Positions 15,624 through 22,847 of a stretch of 23,218 nt of DNA are shown here, piece by piece. Under the pieces are notes generated by a model. That model saw nothing but the letters and a program-made list of their open reading frames with translations. It did no database searches and was not told the origin of the DNA. The DNA is from JAZRUF01 sp045636205 (lineage in GTDB: Bacteria; Bacillota; Clostridia; Oscillospirales; JAAYXM01): contig JAZTXE010000031.1 of assembly GCA_045636205.1 (NCBI GenBank), positions 1-23,218 on the forward strand, written 5' to 3'. Both the position numbers and the translations under genes were made by a program. Within the stretch, counting starts at the first letter, position 1. Each line of letters begins with the position of its first letter.

Positions 15624-16913
15624 TTAAAAACCTACAAGCTCACGTCCACCACCGGATATTTTGCAACGATACATACGTTTTGCATCATCCTGATTAAAAT
15701 AATATACCCAATTGGCGAAAACGTGAACCGCTTCACCGCGGTCGTCTGAGAGTTTCTTTTGATCACTTCCGTCCAAATTCATTCGGTACGGCTTTCCGTT
15801 ATCCACCCAGTTTATATAGTAGATATACTCACCCGTCACATTTACGTATCCGCTTCTCTGATTATTAAGCTGCTCAAAACCAAATCCGTCATTGCTGGAA
15901 CGATATATCTTTCCGTTATCCGACCAGTTTACGTAGTATATCCACTCACGGTCTGCATTTACAAAAAGAGTGTTTACATCATTTATTCGTGCCTCATTCG
16001 TTCCGTCTATTCTGACACGGTAAAGAGTAGTCTCGTCATCCTGATTTACATAGTATATCCATGCGCCGGATAAACTGAGATTACTGCTCATTTTGCTGTT
16101 AAGTGCCTTAGCTTCACTGCCGTCGAGATTTGCAATATAAATCTTGCATCCGTCACTCCAGTTTACAAAGAGCATCTGCTCACCGAGTACTATCACTTCG
16201 GTTGCCATAATACCCATGACCGTGCTGCGCTCGGTTCCGTCTTTTTTTATTTTGCAAATGTTATACTGCTGATTTAAATCGACAAAATAGATATAATCAC
16301 CGACTATATTGAGATAACGGATTTTTCCGTCGGTCAGCTTAACTTTGTTCTTACCGTCAAGGTCTGCAGTGTAAAGCGCGTCTCCGTCCATAGGCTCACT
16401 GTAGTATATCTTTTCCCCTTCACCGACAAAACGTCCCTCATTTATAATATTGCCGGACACAGTATATCCCGGAAAATTCTGCGAGACTAACTTCTCTTCG
16501 TACTGACGCTTAACTTCAGAATTCGATATGTTATCTATAAACAAAAGAGCTTCCTTTACCATATTGTTTGACATATATATGGAAACCATCTTATCATATA
16601 TGCGCGTATCCGTAGGAACCAGTGACGCTGCACGGTCGAGCGCTTCTTTTACCTTATCCATCTGATTGAGCGCACAATACGCATCAGCCAAAGCAAGCGC
16701 CGCGTCTACATTTTCCGGTGACGAGAGAATAATCTCCGTGTTTTCGGCTATCTGCTGTTGCGCCTGCTCCTGCGTCATTGCAACCGGCGCCTGAATAGGC
16801 GGAGTTTTTTCAGCAGGCTCGTTATCACCGGAAAGGACAAGCCATATCCCCACACCCACCGTTGCAATTACAAGAACAGCGATAATTGACCAAACAATAA
16901 TTTTCTTTTTCAT
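15624..16913 (-). CDS. Membrane-anchored DUF5050-type beta-propeller protein with TPR-like stalk
   Basis: A 429-residue protein. A short basic N-terminus and a hydrophobic segment at 5-27 anchor it in the membrane. A Pro/Ala/Gln linker and a helical part at about 50-140 (VDAALALADAYCALNQMDKV...) look like two tetratricopeptide-type repeats. From about 150 to the end runs a string of about six units built on IYYxNWSDNGKIYRxxxDG, the DUF5050 propeller typical of clostridial surface proteins. The body is expected outside the membrane. No catalytic residues are evident, and a binding or scaffold role is inferred. SD AGGAGG lies just upstream of the ATG. A terminator is not visible between lrgB and this gene (74 bp), so read-through from lrgAB is possible. 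Confidence 0.85.
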   Translation of the reverse strand: MKKKIIVWSIIAVLVIATVGVGIWLVLSGDNEPAEKTPPIQAPVAMTQEQAQQQIAENTEIILSSPENVDAALALADAYCALNQMDKVKEALDRAASLVPTDTRIYDKMVSIYMSNNMVKEALLFIDNISNSEVKRQYEEKLVSQNFPGYTVSGNIINEGRFVGEGEKIYYSEPMDGDALYTADLDGKNKVKLTDGKIRYLNIVGDYIYFVDLNQQYNICKIKKDGTERSTVMGIMATEVIVLGEQMLFVNWSDGCKIYIANLDGSEAKALNSKMSSNLSLSGAWIYYVNQDDETTLYRVRIDGTNEARINDVNTLFVNADREWIYYVNWSDNGKIYRSSNDGFGFEQLNNQRSGYVNVTGEYIYYINWVDNGKPYRMNLDGSDQKKLSDDRGEAVHVFANWVYYFNQDDAKRMYRCKISGGGRELVGF

Positions 16914-16987
16914 GGTTATAACCTCCTATTATTTTATACCACTCAAGCATTCTCGTCGAGTAATACTACTCTTTTTACAATTAGTTT

Positions 16988-17683
16988 TTAAATAAACAAT
17001 GCAGCTACTATCGGGGCTAAAAATACAGTTATTATTCCGGCTATACCTATCGAAAGACTGCTCATAGCACCTTGCGTTTCTCCAAGTTCTATAGCCTTGC
17101 TGGTCCCCAATGCATGAGATGATGTTCCTATAGCAAGCCCGATTGCCACTTCACTTTTAATTCTAAACACCCGCGCAAGAATTGGAGCAAGCATCGCACC
17201 GGTTATTCCGGCAATCATAACCGCCAATGCAGTAAGTGCCGAAATTCCACCAAGCGAGGCACTTACTTCAACTGCAATAGCCGTTGTCACCGATTTTGGA
17301 AGCAGCGACGCAAAAATAACCGGATCCATCTTAAACAGATACGCAAATCCAAGCATACTTAAAAGTGCAGTCACGCATCCCGCCAATATGCCGGTTATAA
17401 TAATCACCCCGTTTTCTTTTAATACCTTCATCTGCAGATAAAGCGGTATTGCAAGAATTATGGTAAGTGGTGATATAAACATGGTAATAACCTGCCCACC
17501 AACATTATATATGTCATAATCAATATCAAAAATAAGCAGCACACTTATCAGAATAACCTCAGCGACAAAAAATGGAGTGAAAATAACAAGTTTTACTTTT
17601 TTATACAGTGCAAGCGCAAGCTCATAACAGATGACTGTCAGCAATATACCAAACAGAGGATGCGCGCATATCTCTTTAATCAT
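16988..17683 (-). CDS. lrgB: LrgB-family antiholin-like / transport membrane protein
   Basis: A polytopic membrane protein of about 231 residues with LrgB family features: HPLFGILLTVICYELA at the start, several hydrophobic helices, the LLPKSVTTAIAVEVS block, and the GTSSHALGTSKAIELGETQGAMSSL region in short conserved steps near the C-terminus. LrgAB/CidAB-type systems modulate murein hydrolase activity and, in several bacteria, act in pyruvate or glycolate transport. The ATG at 17683 has GAGGGGAG nine bases upstream. An ATG at 17692 touches that SD and is less likely. It overlaps the end of lrgA by 8 bp, a sign of translational coupling. No LytSR two-component genes are nearby. Confidence 0.92.
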   Translation of the reverse strand: MIKEICAHPLFGILLTVICYELALALYKKVKLVIFTPFFVAEVILISVLLIFDIDYDIYNVGGQVITMFISPLTIILAIPLYLQMKVLKENGVIIITGILAGCVTALLSMLGFAYLFKMDPVIFASLLPKSVTTAIAVEVSASLGGISALTALAVMIAGITGAMLAPILARVFRIKSEVAIGLAIGTSSHALGTSKAIELGETQGAMSSLSIGIAGIITVFLAPIVAALFI

Positions 17684-18068
17684 CCTGTCCATCTCCCCTC
17701 TTCGCCTTTTTATTCATTCTCTTTTTCTTAAGATATAAAAGACCTTCAACCGTGTACCCGGTTACTAAAAAAACCAGAACAGAGGATACAACCAATGCCA
17801 CCAACACCTGAACAACTTGATTTTGAATTTGTTTATAGTATATAATTATAGCCGCAACACTTGGTATAAAAAAGAGCGATATATTCTCCAGAAAAAAGTT
17901 TGAAACTTCAGATACCTGCGTTACCTTAACTGCCCTTGTCCCGAGCAGTATAAGCATGATAAACATTCCCAGAACATTGCCGGGTATCGGTAAGCTCAAA
18001 AGACGGCTAAGCACTTCACTTACAAGCCACACGCCCAGAATTATCAATAACTGTCTTAAAATTCTCAT
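17676..18068 (-). CDS. lrgA: LrgA/CidA-family holin-like membrane protein
   Basis: A 130-residue protein with four hydrophobic segments and a basic C-terminal tail (KKKRMNKKAKRG). The family block LSLPIPGNVLGMFIMLILL is at about 27-45, with FFIPSVAAIIIYY in the third segment. LrgA proteins form holin-like oligomers and work with LrgB; a role in pyruvate uptake or export is documented for some homologues. Start: the ATG at 18068 has AAAGGCG upstream; the longer frame from 18101 lacks an SD and adds a polar stretch. The gene is divergent from DUF4364 across 98 AT-rich bp in which I find no convincing promoter pair. Confidence 0.92.
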   Translation of the reverse strand: MRILRQLLIILGVWLVSEVLSRLLSLPIPGNVLGMFIMLILLGTRAVKVTQVSEVSNFFLENISLFFIPSVAAIIIYYKQIQNQVVQVLVALVVSSVLVFLVTGYTVEGLLYLKKKRMNKKAKRGDGQDD

Positions 18069-18166
18069 AATATTACGCCTTTCAAAAAAACAAGTGTTCA
18101 AATCATCAAAAATATGATAAACTATATTATATATAAATGCAATATCCTTTCGGAGGTATCCTTTTT

Positions 18167-18709
18167 ATGCAACGACATGGATTTATACAAGATGAACTTG
18201 AAAGAAAAACTCTCATCCTTTACGTTCTCATGCGCGCAGGCTGCCCGGTTCCCTTTGAGAGCCTGACCGAAATGGCAATGTGCGATGACGGAATGGACTA
18301 TTTTCAGTATTCAAGCAGTCTGGCAAACTTAGTAGAAACCGGTCATATTCTGCTTATCGAAGACGAAGTCATGACTCTCTATAAAATAAGCCCTAAAGGC
18401 ATCCAAAACTTATCCATATGCGAAAAGCAATTGCCCGCAGCAGTGCGCGGCTATGCTGACAATGCAGTAGAGCGCGTATTGCAAGCGCTAAACCGTTCAC
18501 GTCTCGTCACCGCCGAACTTTCTACCAATGATGACGGAAAACTCGCAGTAATATGTCGTCTTCAGGATGATGCAGGCGAAATCCTATCCATGCGAATAGG
18601 CGTAGTCTCTCGTGCCCAGGGCGAAATACTTGCCAAAAATTTCCGTAAGCGCGCGGAAGGAATATATAACACGCTTCTCACTGAAATGACCGTAGAGTGT
18701 GACAAGTAA
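18167..18709 (+). CDS. DUF4364 family protein, winged-helix-like regulator
   Basis: A 180-residue cytoplasmic protein of the Firmicutes DUF4364 family. Residues about 5-85 look like a winged helix (LERKTLILYVLMRAGCPVPF, then YFQYSSSLANLVETGHILLI, then a beta-wing with YKISPKG). The remaining part (about 90-180) is a mixed alpha/beta domain. The fold suggests DNA binding, but no target is known. The start at ATG 18167 is preferred because CGGAGG is at 18151-18156; an in-frame ATG at 18137 lies upstream of that SD. It is divergent from lrgA and convergent with the ABC ATPase, separated from the latter by a hairpin repeat and two terminators. Confidence 0.88.
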   Translation: MQRHGFIQDELERKTLILYVLMRAGCPVPFESLTEMAMCDDGMDYFQYSSSLANLVETGHILLIEDEVMTLYKISPKGIQNLSICEKQLPAAVRGYADNAVERVLQALNRSRLVTAELSTNDDGKLAVICRLQDDAGEILSMRIGVVSRAQGEILAKNFRKRAEGIYNTLLTEMTVECDK

Positions 18710-18823
18710 TAGACTTACCCAATATCCTTTTCATGAACCTAATGTATTGTAGAATTCGTGCCCGTTTCGTTCAATGTGCCATTCTTTGCAGGGCACAGCC
18801 TTTAGGATGTGCCGAAAGGCAGA

Positions 18824-18896
18824 ACTTCACTTACGGAGTAAACTTCACTTGCCCGTCAGGGCAAACTTAGTTGATTTCAAGCTTCGTTTGAAATCA
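18824..18896. repeat. Multi-hairpin repeat with AACTTCACTT spacers
   Basis: Between the DUF4364 stop and the first terminator is non-coding, hairpin-rich DNA. AACTTCACTT occurs at 18824-18833 (last base A) and 18841-18850, with a degenerate third copy (AAACTTAGTT, 18863-18872). Each is followed by a different small hairpin: TTAC-GGA-GTAA, TTGCCC-GTCA-GGGCAA, and TGATTTCAA (18872-18880) with TTGAAATCA (18888-18896). Upstream, 18755-18822 has further weaker inverted repeats (GTGCC/GGCAC, GCCTTT/AAAGGC). No ORF with an SD is visible. It resembles a dispersed intergenic repeat. Confidence 0.55.
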
Positions 18897-18946
18897 TTGT
18901 ATCATATTTTACCATTTTAAACAATAAACAATACTTAATTTATCTC

Positions 18947-18985
18947 AAAAAAACGTTCAGCATTTTAACATGCTGAACGTTTTTT
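18947..18985. terminator. Bidirectional terminator 1 between DUF4364 and ABC ATPase
   Basis: A 12-bp perfect stem (18952-18963 with 18970-18981, core AACGTTCAGCA) has A-run on the left and T-run on the right, so it works on both strands. Confidence 0.9.
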
Positions 18986-18995
18986 CACTACATAG

Positions 18996-19029
18996 AAAAC
19001 GGAGTTATCTTCAAAGACAACTCCGTTTT
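18996..19029. terminator. Bidirectional terminator 2 between DUF4364 and ABC ATPase
   Basis: AAAACGGAGTT (18996-19006) pairs with AACTCCGTTTT (19019-19029), giving an 11-bp stem with A/T flanks. It is placed 17 bp beyond the ATPase stop and in tandem with the previous hairpin. Confidence 0.88.
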
Positions 19030-19045
19030 TAAGTAAACTTTTAAA

Positions 19046-20158
19046 TTAGTTGGTGATAGTCTTCTCAGTGTCCTTATCGAACAGGTGAATCTTGTTCATA
19101 TCGAATGCAATCTTCAGACGGTCACCGGCCTTGGTATGTGCACGCGGAGATACGCGAGCGGTAAGGTTGATGCCTTCGCATACCAGGTACAGATAAGTCT
19201 CAGCGCCCATCGGCTCAACAACGGTAACATCAGCATCTGCCAGAGCGTTCGGGAACTGGCTGATGTAAATCTCTTCGTCGTGGATAGACTCAGGACGGAT
19301 ACCTGCGATAACTTCCTTGCCGATGTATGCCATAACCTCAGGCTTGCGGCCCTTGGACTCAGGCAGTGCCAGCTTGGTACCACCGATTTCAACATAGGTA
19401 ACACCGTCTGCCTCGGAGAGCTTTGCCTCAAAGGTGTTCATCTGCGGTGAACCCATGAATGTTGCAACGAAGAGGTTGCACGGTGTATCGTAAAGCACGG
19501 TCGGTGCAGCAATCTGCTGAACAAAGCCGTCCTTCATAACAACGATACGTGAACCCATGGTCATAGCCTCTACCTGGTCATGGGTAACATAAATGAAGGT
19601 AGTAGCCAGTCTCTGATGCAGTTTAGAAAGCTCGCTGCGCATTGATGCACGAAGCTTAGCATCGAGGTTGGAAAGCGGCTCGTCGAGAAGGAAGACCTTC
19701 GGGCTACGAACGATAGCACGACCGAGAGCAACACGCTGTCTCTGACCGCCGGACAGAGCCTTCGGCTTTCTGTCGAGCAGGTGGTCAATTTCAAGAATCT
19801 TAGCAGCTTCGTCAACACGGCGCTGAATCTCTGCCTTCGGAATCTTACGCAGCTTCAGACCAAATGCCATGTTCTCGAAAACCGTCATATGCGGATAAAG
19901 AGCATAGTTCTGGAAAACCATTGCGATGTCGCGATCCTTCGGAGCAACATCATTTACAAGTACATCATCAATGTACAGCTCGCCTTCGGAAATCTCCTCA
20001 AGGCCTGCGATCATACGCAGAGTGGTGGACTTACCGCAGCCTGACGGACCGACGAGAATGACAAATTCTTTGTCTTCAATGTCGATAGTGAAGTCAGAAA
20101 CAGCAGTAACGCCGCCTGCAAATCTTTTGTAGACATGTTCTAATTTTACGCTTGACAT
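19046..20158 (-). CDS. ABC transporter ATP-binding protein, MsmX/UgpC/MalK type
   Basis: A 370-residue ATPase that energises carbohydrate uptake systems. Motifs in order: Walker A GPSGCGKST (37-45), Q-loop FQNYALYPH, ABC signature LSGGQRQRVALGRA, Walker B VFLLDEPLSNLDA, and switch His in VTHDQVEAM. The C-terminal about 130 residues form the OB/TOBE regulatory domain of the MalK group (GIRPESIHDEE...). No permease or solute-binding gene is near. In Firmicutes such orphan ATPases (MsmX) serve several sugar importers; a shared-ATPase role here is inference. SD GGAGG is nine bases before the ATG. Codon usage appears biased to preferred codons, consistent with strong expression. It is transcribed toward two tandem terminators. 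Confidence 0.94.
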   Translation of the reverse strand: MSSVKLEHVYKRFAGGVTAVSDFTIDIEDKEFVILVGPSGCGKSTTLRMIAGLEEISEGELYIDDVLVNDVAPKDRDIAMVFQNYALYPHMTVFENMAFGLKLRKIPKAEIQRRVDEAAKILEIDHLLDRKPKALSGGQRQRVALGRAIVRSPKVFLLDEPLSNLDAKLRASMRSELSKLHQRLATTFIYVTHDQVEAMTMGSRIVVMKDGFVQQIAAPTVLYDTPCNLFVATFMGSPQMNTFEAKLSEADGVTYVEIGGTKLALPESKGRKPEVMAYIGKEVIAGIRPESIHDEEIYISQFPNALADADVTVVEPMGAETYLYLVCEGINLTARVSPRAHTKAGDRLKIAFDMNKIHLFDKDTEKTITN

Positions 20159-20227
20159 TATATGACCTCCATCATATTCATTCTATTATGAAAGCAGCAC
20201 TTATTCCCTCTTTACAGTACTGAAATA

Positions 20228-20256
20228 ATTTTAACATGTTTTCTTCTTTTTGGCTA
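20228..20256 (-). promoter_or_regulatory. Possible promoter of the ABC ATPase
   Basis: On the minus strand, a TGT-extended -10 TAAAAT (20228-20233) and a weak -35 TAGCCA (20251-20256) at 17-bp spacing. The leader would be about 62 nt. Confidence 0.4.
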
Positions 20257-20324
20257 TTCTCTAATTAACCAAAGGTTTGCACGTTCCTTTGTACAACTTG
20301 TCTTGTCAAATTAACGGAAGATTT

Positions 20325-21083
20325 TCAAAAACCGCTCTGTTTTTGTGCATTTTTTTGCATTTTCGAAAGTCCGCAAGCGCTTCTGAGCACGTTCTCTTCC
20401 TCATCTGTCAACTCGCGAAACCCGCTTGGCTCTAAGGATACATCAAGTTTCACACCCCCGATGGATTCCCTTTTTAGGTAAATTACACATCTGTCTCTGG
20501 CAAGAAACATCCTCTTGAGTTGGTGAAATCTTCCTTCACGCAATGTAACCCGCGCCTCAGATTGGGCACCGGACGAAATTATCACAAGCTCAGCAGGTGC
20601 GCAGAGTATGCCACCATCTATGGTTACCCCTCGGTTGAATGCTTCTATATCCGCCTCGCCAAGCTCCCCTTCAACGCGAACATAGTAAACCTTGTCCACA
20701 TGACGGCGGGGTGACATAAGCCCATGTGCGAGTTCCCCATCACTTGTCATAAGAACAAAGCCCTCGGCATCCTTATCGAGTCTGCCTGCGGGAAACAGTC
20801 CAAGCTTTTGATATTTTTGCGGCAAAAGGGATAAAACCGTTCGATCCCTCTTATCCTCGGTTGCCGTAACCACACCTGCAGGCTTATACACCATCAGGCA
20901 ATAATTTTCTCGAAAAGAAAACAGCTTGCCATCTACGTATATTTCATCTTTCTCAGGATCCACTGCGCTCTCCGGCTTTATTGATGCCATACCGCTTACT
21001 CTGACCCGCCCTGCACGTATCATGCTTTTAACTTCGGTGCGGCTCCATTCCCCGCCCGAAGCAAGACATTTATCCAAACGCAT
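20325..21083 (-). CDS. RsuA/RluB-family rRNA pseudouridine synthase
   Basis: A 252-residue RNA-modifying enzyme. An S4 RNA-binding domain is at 1-about 60 (MRLDKCLASGGEWSRTEV, MIRAGRVRVSG). The RsuA-type catalytic domain follows, with YKPAGVVTAT, the catalytic GRLDKDAEG (Asp in GRLD), SPRRHVDKVYYV and REGRFHQLKRMF. The length and the lack of long extensions fit RsuA (16S psi516) better than RluB/RluE, but the target site cannot be proven from sequence. Start: the ATG at 21083 with AGAGGAG seven bases upstream. A GTG at 21101 in the same frame lies upstream of that SD. The gap to the ABC ATPase is 166 bp with no terminator hairpin seen. Confidence 0.92.
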   Translation of the reverse strand: MRLDKCLASGGEWSRTEVKSMIRAGRVRVSGMASIKPESAVDPEKDEIYVDGKLFSFRENYCLMVYKPAGVVTATEDKRDRTVLSLLPQKYQKLGLFPAGRLDKDAEGFVLMTSDGELAHGLMSPRRHVDKVYYVRVEGELGEADIEAFNRGVTIDGGILCAPAELVIISSGAQSEARVTLREGRFHQLKRMFLARDRCVIYLKRESIGGVKLDVSLEPSGFRELTDEEENVLRSACGLSKMQKNAQKQSGF

Positions 21084-21146
21084 CGCGCTTCTCCTCTGCA
21101 CTTTTACTTATTATGCTCATGTTATATTAGAGACAAAATTTTTTAA

Positions 21147-21586
21147 GGCTTCCCCTTGAGGGGAAGCTGTCACGAAGTGACTGATGAGGTGTCAATATTA
21201 TTCAATATATCTTGACATACACTTTTAAATCTTTGATTGATATCAAGATTAGAATATCTCAAGACTTTAACACCTAAAGAATTTAAAAACTCATCCCTTT
21301 TCGCATCATTCTCTATGCCACTATCTTCATAGTGTTGTGAACCGTCAAGTTCTATAACAATTTTAGATGATGCAATATAGAAATCAACAATATATTTGCC
21401 AATTACCTTTTGCCTGTTGACAGTTATAGGCAATAGTTTTAGAAAGTCATACCATAGGTGTCTTTCTTCCTTGGTCATATTCTTTCTTAATGCTTTTGCA
21501 TTACCCGTTAATTTTGAGTTGTTTGTTTTATTCATTTCCACCTCATCCACCGCAAGCGGTCCCCCTTCCCCTCAAGGGGAAGGCTT
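21147..21586. mobile_element. Hairpin-ended repeat element A, carries a DUF559 nuclease gene
   Basis: About 440 bp bounded by inverted ends. Left: GGCTTCCCCTTGAGGGGAAG, then hairpin GTCAC-GAA-GTGAC (21169-21181) and TGATGAGGTG. Right: CACCTCATCC, hairpin ACCGC-AA-GCGGT (21549-21560), then CTTCCCCTCAAGGGGAAGGC. The outer hairpins have complementary tetraloops, TTGA and TCAA. The interior is almost entirely the nuclease ORF. Flanks include a 40-bp stretch (21111-21150) repeated before element B. Mobility is inferred from the copies, not shown. Confidence 0.75.
21170..21535 (-). CDS. DUF559 (Vsr/PD-(D/E)xK-like) endonuclease domain protein
   Basis: A 121-residue protein of the DUF559 family, whose fold is that of very-short-patch and restriction endonucleases. 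Conserved features are LRKNMTKEERHLWYDFL (16-32), RQKVIGKYIVDFYI with Asp51, IELDGSQHYE with Glu62, Asp64 and His68, and KRDEFLNSLGVKVLRYSN (79-96). The likely metal-binding set Asp51/Glu62/Asp64 is intact. The ATG at 21535 is chosen because GAGGTGG (minus strand of 21538-21544) lies just upstream. A frame from 21550 would run through that SD. Both the SD and the last residues (TSSVTS plus stop) are encoded by the element's terminal repeats, so the gene fits the element exactly. Substrate and role are unknown; it might act on the element ends or be a selfish passenger. Confidence 0.87.
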   Translation of the reverse strand: MNKTNNSKLTGNAKALRKNMTKEERHLWYDFLKLLPITVNRQKVIGKYIVDFYIASSKIVIELDGSQHYEDSGIENDAKRDEFLNSLGVKVLRYSNLDINQRFKSVCQDILNNIDTSSVTS

Positions 21587-21649
21587 TCACATTTCGACGT
21601 CATTCGACACACTTATGCTCATGTGATATCAGGGACAAAATTTTTTAAA

Positions 21650-21785
21650 GGCTTCCCCTTGAGGGGAAGCTGTCACGAAGTGACTGATGAGGTGTAGATT
21701 GCGAAAGCAATCGTTTTTCTTGACTTGATTATTTTTCCACCTCATCCACCGCAAGCGGTCCCCCTTCCCCTCAAGGGGAAGGCTT
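21650..21785. mobile_element. Hairpin-ended repeat element B, empty (MITE-like)
   Basis: 136 bp with both ends nearly identical to element A, including the same two inner hairpins. The nuclease gene is replaced by about 40 bp holding GATTGC-GAAA-GCAATC and TTTTT, itself terminator-like on the plus strand. There is no coding sequence. Confidence 0.75.
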
Positions 21786-21811
21786 TCACATTTCGACAAT
21801 ATTCGACACAC

Positions 21812-22698
21812 ATATAAAGACTGTATAATCTAGATGGCAACAATTATAAATTTATCTTCTTCTGTCAGCTCCAACAAATCAATTGCTCTTTCAAATATCG
21901 CTTTTGCTCTATCTAATTCATCCGGGTGATGTGCATCACTGCCCAGGTAAAACTTACAACCGCATTGTTTTGCAATTCTGTAAGGTCTTAAAACAACATC
22001 TGTTTCTTCTTCAGCAAAATTCATATCACTTGAATTAAGTTCAATTCCCACTTCAAGCTCAGCTGCTTTTTTAAACAATCTTTTCATTTCTTCCTGAGGT
22101 ATCAACTTAAGAACTTCAATATATTCTTCTCTTGTAGGTGCAATTAAGCGACAAGTCAGGTGTGCTATGCCTATTTTATGAAAAGGCAAATCCATTTCAA
22201 GCACTGCATCCAATCGCTTCACCCATGCGTTTGCCCGATTTTTGGCATTAGCCAACTCTTTCTCCGACAAAGTATAATCTTTCATGTGAAAATGAGTTGT
22301 AGGAATAATTATAAAATCAAATAAGCCAAAGTTTTCTTTTGATACACCCAATGTAAAATTTTTATTAAGCTCCGTTTCGCATCCAAACAGAAAACGTACA
22401 TTCTTTCCCTGCGGCAAAGGCATGGCAGCAGCAATATGTTTATAATTTTGTGGTCTGTACCAATTTGATGCACCTTCTACAGCTTCATCCCAGAAATGGT
22501 CAGTCAAACATATCGTTCTTAATCCATTTTCTTCTGCATAACGCAAAATTCTTTCGTTTGTTTGTTCCTGATCATTTGAACAAGAAGATATTTTTGAATG
22601 AATATGCAAATCGTTATCTATAATATATTTCATATGTTCTTCTCCTTATATTTTTTTCGATATTATTCGACACTCTTTATATAAAGACTGTATAATCT
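21812..22698. repeat. 20-bp direct repeat bracketing the PHP gene
   Basis: ATATAAAGACTGTATAATCT occurs identically at 21812-21831 (overlapping the PHP stop codon at 21830-21832) and 22679-22698, offset 867 bp. Weaker similarity extends to ATTCGACAC on the left and GATGxCAA on the right. The upstream copy looks like the 3' scar of a second PHP-gene copy or a recombination junction. Confidence 0.75.
21830..22633 (-). CDS. PHP-domain phosphoesterase, histidinol-phosphatase-like
   Basis: A 267-residue metal-dependent phosphoesterase of the PHP superfamily. The metal-site motifs are in order: DLHIHS (8-13), CLTDHFWD, FGCETELN, TTHFHMKD, KIGIAHLTC, GIELNSSD and LGSDAHHPDELDRA. All expected His, Asp and Glu ligands are visible, so it should be active. 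Length and motif pattern resemble HisK-type histidinol-phosphatases, but no his genes are near, and many PHP proteins act on other phosphates or nucleic acids. SD AGGAGAA lies ahead of the ATG at 22633. The gene sits alone between repeat elements, and its stop codon overlaps a 20-bp direct repeat whose second copy is upstream of its start. It may be part of the accessory insertion. Confidence 0.88.
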   Translation of the reverse strand: MKYIIDNDLHIHSKISSCSNDQEQTNERILRYAEENGLRTICLTDHFWDEAVEGASNWYRPQNYKHIAAAMPLPQGKNVRFLFGCETELNKNFTLGVSKENFGLFDFIIIPTTHFHMKDYTLSEKELANAKNRANAWVKRLDAVLEMDLPFHKIGIAHLTCRLIAPTREEYIEVLKLIPQEEMKRLFKKAAELEVGIELNSSDMNFAEEETDVVLRPYRIAKQCGCKFYLGSDAHHPDELDRAKAIFERAIDLLELTEEDKFIIVAI

Positions 22699-22748
22699 GG
22701 ATGCCAATGGTTTTTGACAGTTTCTTCACATCAAGTTAAGAGCAAAAA

Positions 22749-22829
22749 TTATTCCTTATTGTGAAAAACAAATGTTGCTACTGGAACTATTATTGCAATA
22801 GCAATTACAAACCAAGTTGTAAGATTCAT
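22749..22829 (-). CDS. 26-residue single-pass membrane peptide
   Basis: A small ORF, ATG at 22829 to TAA at 22749, with a strong SD (GAAAGGAG, eight bases upstream). The product starts MNLTTWFVIAIA, continues with IIVPVATFVF and ends HNKE. It is one hydrophobic helix of about 18 residues with a polar C-terminal tail. I recognise no family. Tiny membrane peptides of this kind include type I toxins and small regulatory subunits, and neither is supported here beyond size. The SD lies beside the left end of element C, and the stop overlaps a 19-bp direct repeat. The good SD and clean helix argue for a real gene. Confidence 0.55.
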   Translation of the reverse strand: MNLTTWFVIAIAIIVPVATFVFHNKE

Positions 22830-22847
22830 AACCATACTCCTTTCAAA

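Larger units (their letters stand above)
21111..21652. repeat. 40-bp direct repeat preceding elements A and B
   Basis: TTATGCTCATGTxATATxAG and the following xGACAAAATTTTTTAA occur at 21111-21150 and again at 21613-21652, differing at three positions plus one inserted A; offset about 502 bp. The right flanks are also shared (CATTTCGAC, then ATTCGACACAC at 21602-21612 and 21801-21811). Thus A and B are two copies of a larger unit including flanks, consistent with a tandem duplication. Confidence 0.75.

Noticed and set aside
18102..18118. ATCAT-N7-ATGAT as operator for lrgAB
   Set aside because: Five-bp arms in AT-rich DNA are expected by chance; kept only as a remark.
20304..20309. TTGACA on the minus strand upstream of the ABC ATPase
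   Set aside because: A perfect -35, but no acceptable -10 at 16-18 bp (GAACGT, AACGTG); a TGT-extended TAAAAT further down fits better.
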